DNA from: Polaromonas sp.
GTDB taxonomy: Bacteria > Pseudomonadota > Gammaproteobacteria > Burkholderiales > Burkholderiaceae_C
DNA length: 11,902 nt
Reading direction: 5' to 3'
Assembly: GCA_028292345.1 (NCBI GenBank)
Contig: JAQGMN010000221.1
Span: 1-11,902 of the forward strand
Below the pieces are notes generated by a model, which was not told the origin of the DNA, searched no databases, and worked only from the letters and a program-made list of their open reading frames with translations. Made by a program: the position numbers and the translations under genes. Shown one piece after another: positions 6,023 to 11,902 of this stretch. Within the stretch, counting starts at the first letter, position 1, and every line of letters begins with the position of its first letter.

Positions 6023-8191
6023 TCAATACTTTAGCCGCGCATAGTAAGTCGCCTGCGCCGCTTCCCGCGCCTGCCGCAGCGTGTGGATGCCCCTGGCCTG
6101 CAGCAGCGGCAGCAGGCGCAGCAGCACTTCGGCCGTCACCATCGCGTCGCCCAGCGCGGTGTGCCGGCCCAGCACGGTGATGTTGAAGCGCTCGGCAATC
6201 GCCTCCAGCCGGTGCGATTCCTGGTTCGGGTGCACCACGGCCGACAGCAGCAGCGTGTCGAGCACCGGCTGGTGAAAGGCCACGCCGGTGGCGGCTTCCT
6301 GCAGCTTCAAAAACTTCATGTCGAAAGCCGCGTTGTGCGCCACCAGCACCGTGTCCTGCGCAAAGGCATGAAACGCGGGCAGCACGGCGCCGATGTCCGG
6401 CTTGCCGGCCACCATGTCCTGCGTGATGCCGTGGATGGGAATCGATGCGGCGGAAATCAGGCGGCCCGGGTTCACCAGCTGCTCGAACGATTCGTGCCGC
6501 AGCAGCTTGCCGTTGACGATGCGGGTCGCGCCGATCTGGATGATCTGGTCGCCGCCGGACGGATCGAGGCCGGTGGTCTCGGTGTCGAACACGGTGAAGG
6601 ACAGCGACGCGAGCGGCTGGTCGTCCAGCGCATTGCCCTGCTCGCTGACCTGGAACAGGTCGAAATCGTAGTACTCGGGCCGGCTGTCGCTCTGCATGAT
6701 CTGCGCGGCATCCAGCTGCTCCTGCGCACTGGCCAGCGGCAGCAGGAAGCGGAAAAAAGCCTGGTGCCGCACGCGCTCGCGCTCGAACCACATCTCGCCG
6801 CCGTGGCGCTCGACCACGTCGCGCACCGTCAGTGGCGTGCTCTGGCTGCCAAAGCGCATCGGGTCCATTTCCCAGGCCATGACGGTTTCGGTGCTCATCA
6901 CCTGGCCGGACCAGATCAGGTCGAGCTGCGCGCGCTGGCCGACCTGCTGCAGCCGCAGTTGCAAAAACTTGACATCGAATTCATCGACCAGCCGGCCGGC
7001 CAGGTAGGTGAGCACCTGCAGCAGCGTGAAGCTTTCGACCTTGAGCCACAGGGCGGCGTCGGCGCCTTCGACCGCCACGCTGCGCCGGCAGTGGCTTTCG
7101 ATCTGTCGCTGGGCGGCGGCCACGAAATCGCTGCCGAGCATTTCCTCCAGCGGCCAGCGGGTCTTGAGTCCCTGGGTCGAGCGCTGCACCAGGTCGGTGA
7201 TGCGCCCGCTCATGGCGGCGACTTCCTCGCGCACCACGCCCAGGAAGCGCTCGCGCATCTCGGGCTCCAGGTCGGCATAGCCGAGCATGTCCACCGCCGC
7301 CTGCATGTTGGCCAGGGACGAGCGGCTGCCCTCGGTGAGGCCGTGCAGCAGCTGGTCGCGCAGGGATTCCTCCTCGAAGCTCTGGGTCACGTTGTCGAGC
7401 ATCAGCACGAAGCCGCCGATGCCGGCCCCCGGCTCGGCGGCTTCGGGGTCGCGCACCGGCGCCATCTGCACGCGGATCAGCTGGCCGGATCGCGTGGCGG
7501 TGACGAACTGCGCCGACGGGCTGGCCGCGCCCCGGCGCAGGCGCTGGTGAATGGTTTCCAGCGCATGCGCCACCAGTTGGCGGTCGAACACGGCATAGAT
7601 CGAGCGGCCGATGCCCATCAGCTCGGCGCCATCGGCCAGCGCGGGCGCCTGCGACAGGGCGCGGAACTGCAGCCGGGCGCGGCTGTTGTAGAGCAGGATG
7701 CGGCCGCCCTGGTTGCAGACGACGACGCTCTGGGTGAGTTCGGACATCAGCGCGGCCAGGCGGTTTTTTTCCTGCTGCACGCTGCGGCTGGCCAGCGCGA
7801 TCTGCTGGGCCATGTCGCCCCGCAGGCGGTCGCGCTGGCCGGCCAGTTCGTGGATGGCGCCGGCCAGCGCGCGGTTCTCGGCGCTGCCTTGGGCCGCCAG
7901 GGGCTGCGGCTCGCTGGCGGCCAGCAGCACGCGGGTCTGCTCCAGCAGGCGGGCCGGTGCGCTGACATAGCGCAGGTGGAGCCGGTGCAGCCCATAGGCC
8001 ACGCCCGCCAGCGCCACCGCCCAGCCGATGCCGAGCCAGGCGATGCGCGGCCCCAGCGCCGCGCCGACTGTTTCACGCTCAAGGGGGGCCAGGGTGGCCC
8101 AGATCCCCGCCATGCCCAGGCCCATCCAGGCGGCCAGCGCCAGCCCGGCGGCGGCCACCGCCCGGACCAGCCTTCGGTCCGGCGGTTTCAT
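6023..8191 (-). CDS. Membrane PAS/pseudo-histidine-kinase protein fused to a DEDDh 3'-5' exonuclease
   Basis: A 722-residue protein. Order: two membrane helices (about 11-35 and 50-70), a coiled linker (about 80-145), a PAS-like domain (about 146-268), a kinase-like DHp region (270-340), a kinase ATPase-like region (about 380-488), and an exonuclease of the DNA polymerase III epsilon/oligoribonuclease superfamily (528-695). All five exonuclease residues are present: D536 and E538 (FDTETTGL), D624 (HNAAFDMKFL), H677 and D682 (HTALGD). The kinase part is broken at the same points where the neighbouring kinase is intact. The phosphoacceptor His is E287 (TEGSRSSL instead of SHELRTPL), the N-box asparagines are Y396 and R400, and the glycine-rich GTGLGL loop is absent, although the last strand (VVERHGGEMWF) is kept. 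Its ATG overlaps the receiver stop (ATGA), implying coupled translation. Expected at the inner membrane with the nuclease in the cytoplasm. Substrate (DNA, RNA or short oligonucleotides) is not readable. Confidence 0.9.
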   Translation of the reverse strand: MKPPDRRLVRAVAAAGLALAAWMGLGMAGIWATLAPLERETVGAALGPRIAWLGIGWAVALAGVAYGLHRLHLRYVSAPARLLEQTRVLLAASEPQPLAAQGSAENRALAGAIHELAGQRDRLRGDMAQQIALASRSVQQEKNRLAALMSELTQSVVVCNQGGRILLYNSRARLQFRALSQAPALADGAELMGIGRSIYAVFDRQLVAHALETIHQRLRRGAASPSAQFVTATRSGQLIRVQMAPVRDPEAAEPGAGIGGFVLMLDNVTQSFEEESLRDQLLHGLTEGSRSSLANMQAAVDMLGYADLEPEMRERFLGVVREEVAAMSGRITDLVQRSTQGLKTRWPLEEMLGSDFVAAAQRQIESHCRRSVAVEGADAALWLKVESFTLLQVLTYLAGRLVDEFDVKFLQLRLQQVGQRAQLDLIWSGQVMSTETVMAWEMDPMRFGSQSTPLTVRDVVERHGGEMWFERERVRHQAFFRFLLPLASAQEQLDAAQIMQSDSRPEYYDFDLFQVSEQGNALDDQPLASLSFTVFDTETTGLDPSGGDQIIQIGATRIVNGKLLRHESFEQLVNPGRLISAASIPIHGITQDMVAGKPDIGAVLPAFHAFAQDTVLVAHNAAFDMKFLKLQEAATGVAFHQPVLDTLLLSAVVHPNQESHRLEAIAERFNITVLGRHTALGDAMVTAEVLLRLLPLLQARGIHTLRQAREAAQATYYARLKY

Positions 8192-8562
8192 GGCTGCGCG
8201 GCCAGCATGTCGGCAACCTTCTGCACCAGTTCGCGCGTGGAAAACGGCTTGGTCATGTAGGCATCCGCACCCAGGGCCAGCCCTTTGGCCAGGTCGGTGT
8301 CGCGGCCCTTGGCGGTCAGCATCAGGATCTTGATGGCCCGCAGTTCCTCGCTGGCACGAACCGCCTGGCAGACCTCGAAGCCCGACTTTTTCGGCATCAT
8401 CACGTCGAGCAGCACCAGGTCGGGCCTGTCGCGGGCAATCGCATCGAGCGCTTCCTGGCCGTCTCTGGCCACCAGCACGGTGTAGCCTTCGCGCTTCATC
8501 AGGTATTCGAGCGAGATCACGATGTTGGGCTCATCGTCGGCCACCAGGATTTTTCGGCTCAT
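8188..8562 (-). CDS. Stand-alone CheY-like response regulator receiver
   Basis: A 124-residue receiver domain with no output domain. The acidic pocket is D9/D10 (VADDEPN), the phosphoacceptor is D53 (LLDVMMP), the switch Thr is T83 (MLTAK) and the conserved Lys is K105 (TKPF), all in the expected order, so it should be phosphorylated normally. The start ATG at 8562 overlaps the kinase stop codon by ATGA, with an AGAGGAG ribosome site eight bases upstream. The stop overlaps the next gene in the same way. It is the obvious phosphorylation partner of the kinase encoded immediately upstream. In CbrA/CbrB and CrbS/CrbR systems the partner regulator carries a DNA-binding output; here it does not, so output must be by protein contact or phosphotransfer. 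Candidates include the pseudokinase-exonuclease encoded next or an unlinked regulator. Confidence 0.95.
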   Translation of the reverse strand: MSRKILVADDEPNIVISLEYLMKREGYTVLVARDGQEALDAIARDRPDLVLLDVMMPKKSGFEVCQAVRASEELRAIKILMLTAKGRDTDLAKGLALGADAYMTKPFSTRELVQKVADMLAAQP

Positions 8563-11321
8563 GTCTTGTCTCCTCTTGTCGTTTGCGCGTGCGCCGCCGG
8601 CGCGTTCCAGGGCAGGTGAAAGGCAAAGCAGGCGCCCGGCCCGCTGCCGGTTTCCAGCCACAGGCGCCCGCCGAAGTGCTCGACGATCTGGCGGCTGATC
8701 GGCAGGCCCAGGCCGGTGCCCTGCGGCCGGCTGATGCCGTCGCCGCCCTGCTGGAAGCGCTCGAAAATCAGGCTCTGCTGCTCCGCCGGCACACCGGGTC
8801 CATTGTCCTGCACCCGCACTGTCAGCCCGCTGACATCGCTGTCCAGGCTCACCACCACCTGGCCGCCGGGCACGGGCACAAACTTGACGGCGTTGGACAG
8901 CAGGTTCAGCACCACCTGCATCAAGCGGTCGGTATCGGCGCGCAAAGTGCCCGCCGGGGACGGCGGCAACTGCAACCGAACCTCGCACTGCCGTTCGCGG
9001 AACATTTCGGCGGTGGTTTCCACCGCGCGGCCCAGCAGCGCGCCCATGTCCACCTCGCTGCTTTGCCACTCGGCATTGCCGGACTCTATTTTGGCCATGT
9101 CCAGCACCTGGTTGACCAGCCGGCTCAGGCGCTCGGTCTCGGACACGATGAGGGTCACGAAATGCTGGCGCTGCGCCGGCTCCATGTCGCCGTCGTCGCG
9201 CACCAGCTCGGCCAGCGCGCGGATCGAGGTCAGCGGCGTGCGCAACTCGTGCGTGACCGAGGACATGAAGTCGTCCTTGAGCCGGTCCAGGCTCTTGAGC
9301 TGCTCGTTGGCCTGACGCAGCTCGCCGGTGGCCTGTTCCAGCGAATGCGACTTTTCCTCCAGCTCGCGGGAGTAAGCGCGCACCTGCGAGGCTTCGTCGA
9401 GGATGCGCAGCACGTCCTCGGGCGTCAGCACCTCCTCTTCGGCCACCGAGGCCACCAGCACCCGGGCCGAGGCGCTGCCGACCGCGCCGGCCAGCTGGGT
9501 TTCGACAAACTGCACCAGCCGGGCGTCGGGCCGAAGGTCCTCGGCCCGGCGCACGCCGGCCTGCCCGGCATAGGCCTGGAACAAGGCCCTGGCCTTGGCC
9601 GCGCCCATGAAGCGCTCGCACAGGCGCAGCAGGTCGGGCACGTTGGCCTGGCCGCGCCAGAACACCGGGCTGGACGCGGCGGTGCGGTGGAACACATCGA
9701 CAAACAGCAGCGCCTGGCTGGCTTCCTGGCCCGACGGGGCGCGCCACAGCGACAGGCCGACATAGGCGCCCAGGTTGGCCAGCAGGCTCCAGAACAGCGC
9801 ATGCGTCAGTCCGTCCAGGCCCTGCAGGCCGAGCAGCTGCTCGGGCCGCAGCAGCGCGATGCCCCAGGGCCCCAGCGTCAGGAAATCGGTGCCCAGCCAG
9901 CCCGACTTGGCAATCGACGGCAGCATCAGCGTGTAGGCCCACATCAGGAAACCGGCCAGCAGGCCGGCCAGCGCGCCGCGCCGGGTGCCGCCCTTCCAGT
10001 ACAGCCCCAGCAGCACCGCCGGCGCGAACTGGGCCACGGCGGCAAAGCTGATCAGGCCGATGCTGACCAGCGCATAGGCCTCGCCGGCCAGGTGAAAGTA
10101 GACATAGCCCAGCACCAGCACGCCCAGGATGGCGGCGCGGCGAATGCCCAGCAGCAGCCGGCTCAGGTCCTGCCCGGCGCCGCCGTGAAAGTGCCGCGAG
10201 CGCAGCAGCAGCGGCAACACCAGTTCGTTGCTGACCATGGTGGACACGGCAATGGTCTCGACGATCACCATGCCGGTCGCCGCCGACAGGCCACCGATGA
10301 ACACGAACAGCGCCAGCAGCGGCTGCCCGGCGGCCAGCGGCAGAGAGAGCACGAAATTCTCGGGATTCATCGGCGTGGCGCCGAAGTACAGCAGCCCGCC
10401 CAGCGCGATCGGCAGCACGAACAGGTTGATCAGGAGCAGGTACAGCGGAAACACCCAGACGGCGCGCCGCAGATGGCTTTCGCGCACGTTCTCCACCACC
10501 ATGACCTGGAACTGCCGGGGCAAAAACAGCACCGACAGCATCGACAGCAGGATCAGGGCGGACCATTGCGTCCAGGCAAAGGCGCCGCCCTGCTCCAGTC
10601 GCACCAGGCTGTGCAGCGCCGGCACCGCGCGGGCGCGGGCAAACAGGTCGGCCAGGCCGTCGAACAAACCATAAACCACGAACAGGCCCACGGCCAGAAA
10701 GGCCGCCAGCTTGACCACCGACTCGAAGGCAATCGCCGCCACCATGCCTTCGTGGCGTTCGGCGGCATCCAGGTGGCGCGCGCCAAACACCATGGTGAAC
10801 CCGGCCAGCACCAGCGCGACATAAAAAGCGCTGTCCTGCAGCCAGGGCACTGGCGCCTGCGGGCCGGCGCCCACAGGCGCGATCAGCAGCCCATAGCCCG
10901 CCGAAACCGCCTTGAGCTGCAGCGCGATGTAGGGAACGATGCCGACAACCACGATCAGCGTCACCAGTCCGGCCAGCAGCGGGCTCTTGCCGTAGCGGCT
11001 GCCGATGAAGTCGGCAATCGAGGTGATGCGGTAGGCCTTGGCAATGCGGATCATCTTGCGCAGCACCATCCAGCCCAGCACCATGGCCAGCGTCGGGCCG
11101 AGGTAGATCGGCAGGAACCACACCCCGCCGGACGCCGCCCGGCCGACGCTGCCGAAATAGGTCCAGGCGGTGCAGTACACGCCCAGCGACAGCGAATAGG
11201 TCCACGGGTTGGCAATGATGGAGCGCCCCTGGGCCGCCCGCCGGTCGCCGTGCCAGGCGACCCCGAACAGCAGCAGCAGGTAGGCCAGCGAGGCGCCGAC
11301 CACCACGGCGGGGGACATCAT
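8559..11321 (-). CDS. SLC5-type transporter/STAC/sensor histidine kinase (CbrA/CrbS-like)
   Basis: A 920-residue inner-membrane sensor. Residues about 5-530 form a sodium:solute-symporter (SLC5) domain with around 13 hydrophobic segments, including RQFQVMVVENV at 269-279 and GGLSAATGMVIVETIAVSTM at 343-362. Residues about 535-640 match the STAC linker known from such kinases (LAGAVGSASARVLVAS at 610-625). A coiled coil (about 645-685) leads directly to the DHp helix with phosphoacceptor H691 (THELRTPL). The ATP-binding domain is intact: N806/N810 (NLLSNAVKF), DNGPGV at 839-844, FERF at 853-856 and GTGLGL at 868-873. Unlike CrbS as I recall it, there is no PAS between STAC and DHp. The ATG at 11321 overlaps the stop of the preceding 72-residue gene (ATGA); M2 at 11318 is an alternative. 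The model is that solute binding or transport controls kinase activity toward the receiver encoded next. The ligand is unknown; acetate (CrbS) and histidine (CbrA) are family examples. Confidence 0.95.
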   Translation of the reverse strand: MMSPAVVVGASLAYLLLLFGVAWHGDRRAAQGRSIIANPWTYSLSLGVYCTAWTYFGSVGRAASGGVWFLPIYLGPTLAMVLGWMVLRKMIRIAKAYRITSIADFIGSRYGKSPLLAGLVTLIVVVGIVPYIALQLKAVSAGYGLLIAPVGAGPQAPVPWLQDSAFYVALVLAGFTMVFGARHLDAAERHEGMVAAIAFESVVKLAAFLAVGLFVVYGLFDGLADLFARARAVPALHSLVRLEQGGAFAWTQWSALILLSMLSVLFLPRQFQVMVVENVRESHLRRAVWVFPLYLLLINLFVLPIALGGLLYFGATPMNPENFVLSLPLAAGQPLLALFVFIGGLSAATGMVIVETIAVSTMVSNELVLPLLLRSRHFHGGAGQDLSRLLLGIRRAAILGVLVLGYVYFHLAGEAYALVSIGLISFAAVAQFAPAVLLGLYWKGGTRRGALAGLLAGFLMWAYTLMLPSIAKSGWLGTDFLTLGPWGIALLRPEQLLGLQGLDGLTHALFWSLLANLGAYVGLSLWRAPSGQEASQALLFVDVFHRTAASSPVFWRGQANVPDLLRLCERFMGAAKARALFQAYAGQAGVRRAEDLRPDARLVQFVETQLAGAVGSASARVLVASVAEEEVLTPEDVLRILDEASQVRAYSRELEEKSHSLEQATGELRQANEQLKSLDRLKDDFMSSVTHELRTPLTSIRALAELVRDDGDMEPAQRQHFVTLIVSETERLSRLVNQVLDMAKIESGNAEWQSSEVDMGALLGRAVETTAEMFRERQCEVRLQLPPSPAGTLRADTDRLMQVVLNLLSNAVKFVPVPGGQVVVSLDSDVSGLTVRVQDNGPGVPAEQQSLIFERFQQGGDGISRPQGTGLGLPISRQIVEHFGGRLWLETGSGPGACFAFHLPWNAPAAHAQTTRGDKT

Positions 11322-11536
11322 GCGCCGTCGTCCTGATGGCCCTGCCCGGGACGCTCCATCAGCCAGGCCAGCGCGGCGATCAGCAGCGCCCAGAGAATGA
11401 ACAGGGCCACCGGGAACAGCGGAATGCCCAGCAGCGTGGCGTTCCGGTCCCACAAGCCCAGCAATGGAAAGTTAAACAGCAGCCAGCCGCCTGCAAAAAA
11501 CGCCAGCAGCCGCTGCGCAGCCAGTCCCTTGAACAT
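11318..11536 (-). CDS. 72-residue two-helix membrane protein, first gene of the signalling operon
   Basis: A small inner-membrane protein with two hydrophobic segments (about residues 10-29 and 38-60), joined by a short turn containing WDRNATLLGIPLFP and ending in a charged tail (MERPGQGHQDDGA). The layout (Phe/Pro-rich first helix, a GIPLF turn, a second helix with a Trp) resembles DUF3311-like short proteins often encoded directly before SLC5-family transporters. This assignment is by general resemblance only. The start at 11536 is well supported by AAGGAGG four bases upstream; the in-frame extension to 11614 would cross the intergenic repeat. Its TGA overlaps the kinase ATG. The probable role is as an accessory subunit or assembly partner of the transporter-like sensor. 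With the best Shine-Dalgarno of the operon, it may also set translation for the genes behind it. Confidence 0.85.
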   Translation of the reverse strand: MFKGLAAQRLLAFFAGGWLLFNFPLLGLWDRNATLLGIPLFPVALFILWALLIAALAWLMERPGQGHQDDGA

Positions 11537-11570
11537 TGCGCCTCCTTGGTGATGCTTCCCGAATGCTACC

Positions 11571-11628
11571 GAATTCATAGCTGCTTGCGCATATCCGGAA
11601 AGCGGAAACGGCATTTTTTATCTCAAAC
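11571..11628 (+). repeat. Intergenic repeat, copy 2
   Basis: The core ATAGCTGCTTGCGCA (11577-11591) differs from copy 1 at only two of 15 positions and lies in the same orientation. Both cores are preceded by GAAT and followed some 20-30 bases later by an AT-rich ATTTTTT/CTYAAA stretch (11612-11628 here). The right arm that would pair with ATAGC is degenerate in this copy. It lies 35 bases upstream of the first gene of the signalling operon, inside its probable promoter region. Confidence 0.5.
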
Positions 11629-11717
11629 TTCGTCCTGCCGGGGCCGCCGCGGCCTGCGCGCCCGCCTCACGCCCTGAGCCGCTTGAAAAAAGCAGCCAAT
11701 TGGGCAGGCCACGCGGT

Positions 11718-11902
11718 TCAGGCCCCCATCCGCCCCACGGGCCGGGCACCTTCCAGTCCGTCCATGCGCTGGTCGATCACGCGCCAGATGCGGCGCTTGC
11801 CCTCCTCGCCGGCGCTGCTCCAGGCGGCAATCTCGCCGCGCGTGCGAAAGCAGCCTTCGCACAGATCCGTTTCAGCATTCATGCGGCAGATGGAAATGCA
11901 GG
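11718..11902 (-). CDS. DUF1289-type small cysteine-rich protein, C-terminal part (gene runs off the right edge)
   Basis: Sixty residues up to the stop are visible, starting within CISICRMNAETDLCEGCFRT. The pattern Cys-x3-Cys, then Cys-x2-Cys nine residues later, followed by an EIAAWSSAGEEGKRRIW helix, is characteristic of DUF1289 proteins (E. coli YdhL-like), short proteins with a four-cysteine site suggesting iron-sulphur or zinc binding. Their function is not established. The start codon and probably only a short N-terminus lie beyond the window. It is on the same strand as the signalling operon but 181 bases upstream, and the gap holds copy 2 of the intergenic repeat, so it is probably transcribed separately. 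Confidence 0.88.
   Translation of the reverse strand, partial: CISICRMNAETDLCEGCFRTRGEIAAWSSAGEEGKRRIWRVIDQRMDGLEGARPVGRMGA

Noticed and set aside
6083..8260. 725-codon open frame on the plus strand over the exonuclease gene
   Set aside because: A shadow of GC-rich codon use. No recognisable motif, and it fully overlaps a gene with an intact active site.
8188..11205. A 1005-codon minus-strand frame that joins an out-of-frame reading of the kinase to the receiver
   Set aside because: Only its last 124 codons are a real gene (the receiver). The rest is an alternative frame of the kinase gene that happens to lack stops because of GC bias, not a fusion.
8583..11336. 917-codon open frame on the plus strand over the kinase gene
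   Set aside because: Extremely Gln/His/Arg-rich with no domain signal; it mirrors the kinase coding frame.
11642..11654. GC palindrome GGCCGC-C-GCGGCC
   Set aside because: With a one-base centre it cannot form a normal hairpin loop, and such GC palindromes are common by chance in DNA of this composition.
11686..11705. Possible terminator after the DUF1289-type gene: six-T run on the minus strand after a GCC/GGC stem
   Set aside because: The stem is only three base pairs plus a mismatch. A T run alone is not enough to call it.
11623..11862. 79-codon minus-strand frame near the right edge
   Set aside because: Arg/Gly-rich and out of frame with the four-cysteine DUF1289-type reading of the same DNA, which is far more protein-like.

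Overview
The window reads as chromosomal DNA of a high-GC betaproteobacterium, most likely Burkholderiales and probably Comamonadaceae (Polaromonas/Rhodoferax/Acidovorax-like). The basis is protein style, strong GC bias at third codon positions that produces long spurious antisense frames, and two short intergenic repeats of a kind I associate with that family. Taxonomy is an inference. I see no rRNA, tRNA, CRISPR array, transposase or phage gene.

Layout, left to right. Positions 1-1064 (minus) hold the N-terminal third or less of a UvrA-type excinuclease subunit, cut by the window edge. Divergent from it, 1246-2358 (plus) encodes a periplasmic branched-chain amino-acid-type binding protein with no permease genes nearby. 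It converges on a 167-residue protein of unknown function (2525-3028, minus). Next come a 43-residue membrane peptide (3173-3304, minus), a strong intrinsic terminator (3321-3352), an MFS transporter of the metabolite:H+ symporter type with an unusual periplasmic insertion (3414-5102, minus), and a 2-hydroxychromene-2-carboxylate isomerase-like thioredoxin-fold protein (5285-5935, minus).

The right half, 6023-11536 (minus), is one tight four-gene signalling operon. In transcription order it encodes a 72-residue two-helix membrane protein, a 920-residue SLC5-transporter/STAC/histidine kinase, a 124-residue stand-alone receiver, and a 722-residue membrane protein with PAS, a degenerate histidine-kinase module and a complete DEDDh 3'-5' exonuclease domain. 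All three junctions are 4-base ATGA stop/start overlaps, so translation is probably coupled. Related copies of a short intergenic repeat lie just outside both ends. Upstream of it at the right edge is the 3' part of a four-cysteine DUF1289-type gene (11718-11902, minus).

The signalling operon is the most interesting part. It resembles CbrA/CrbS-type solute-sensing two-component systems, but the receiver has no DNA-binding domain, and the last gene joins a catalytically dead-looking kinase to an apparently active nuclease. My working model is that a transporter-like sensor phosphorylates the free receiver, which then acts by protein contact, possibly on the pseudokinase-exonuclease.
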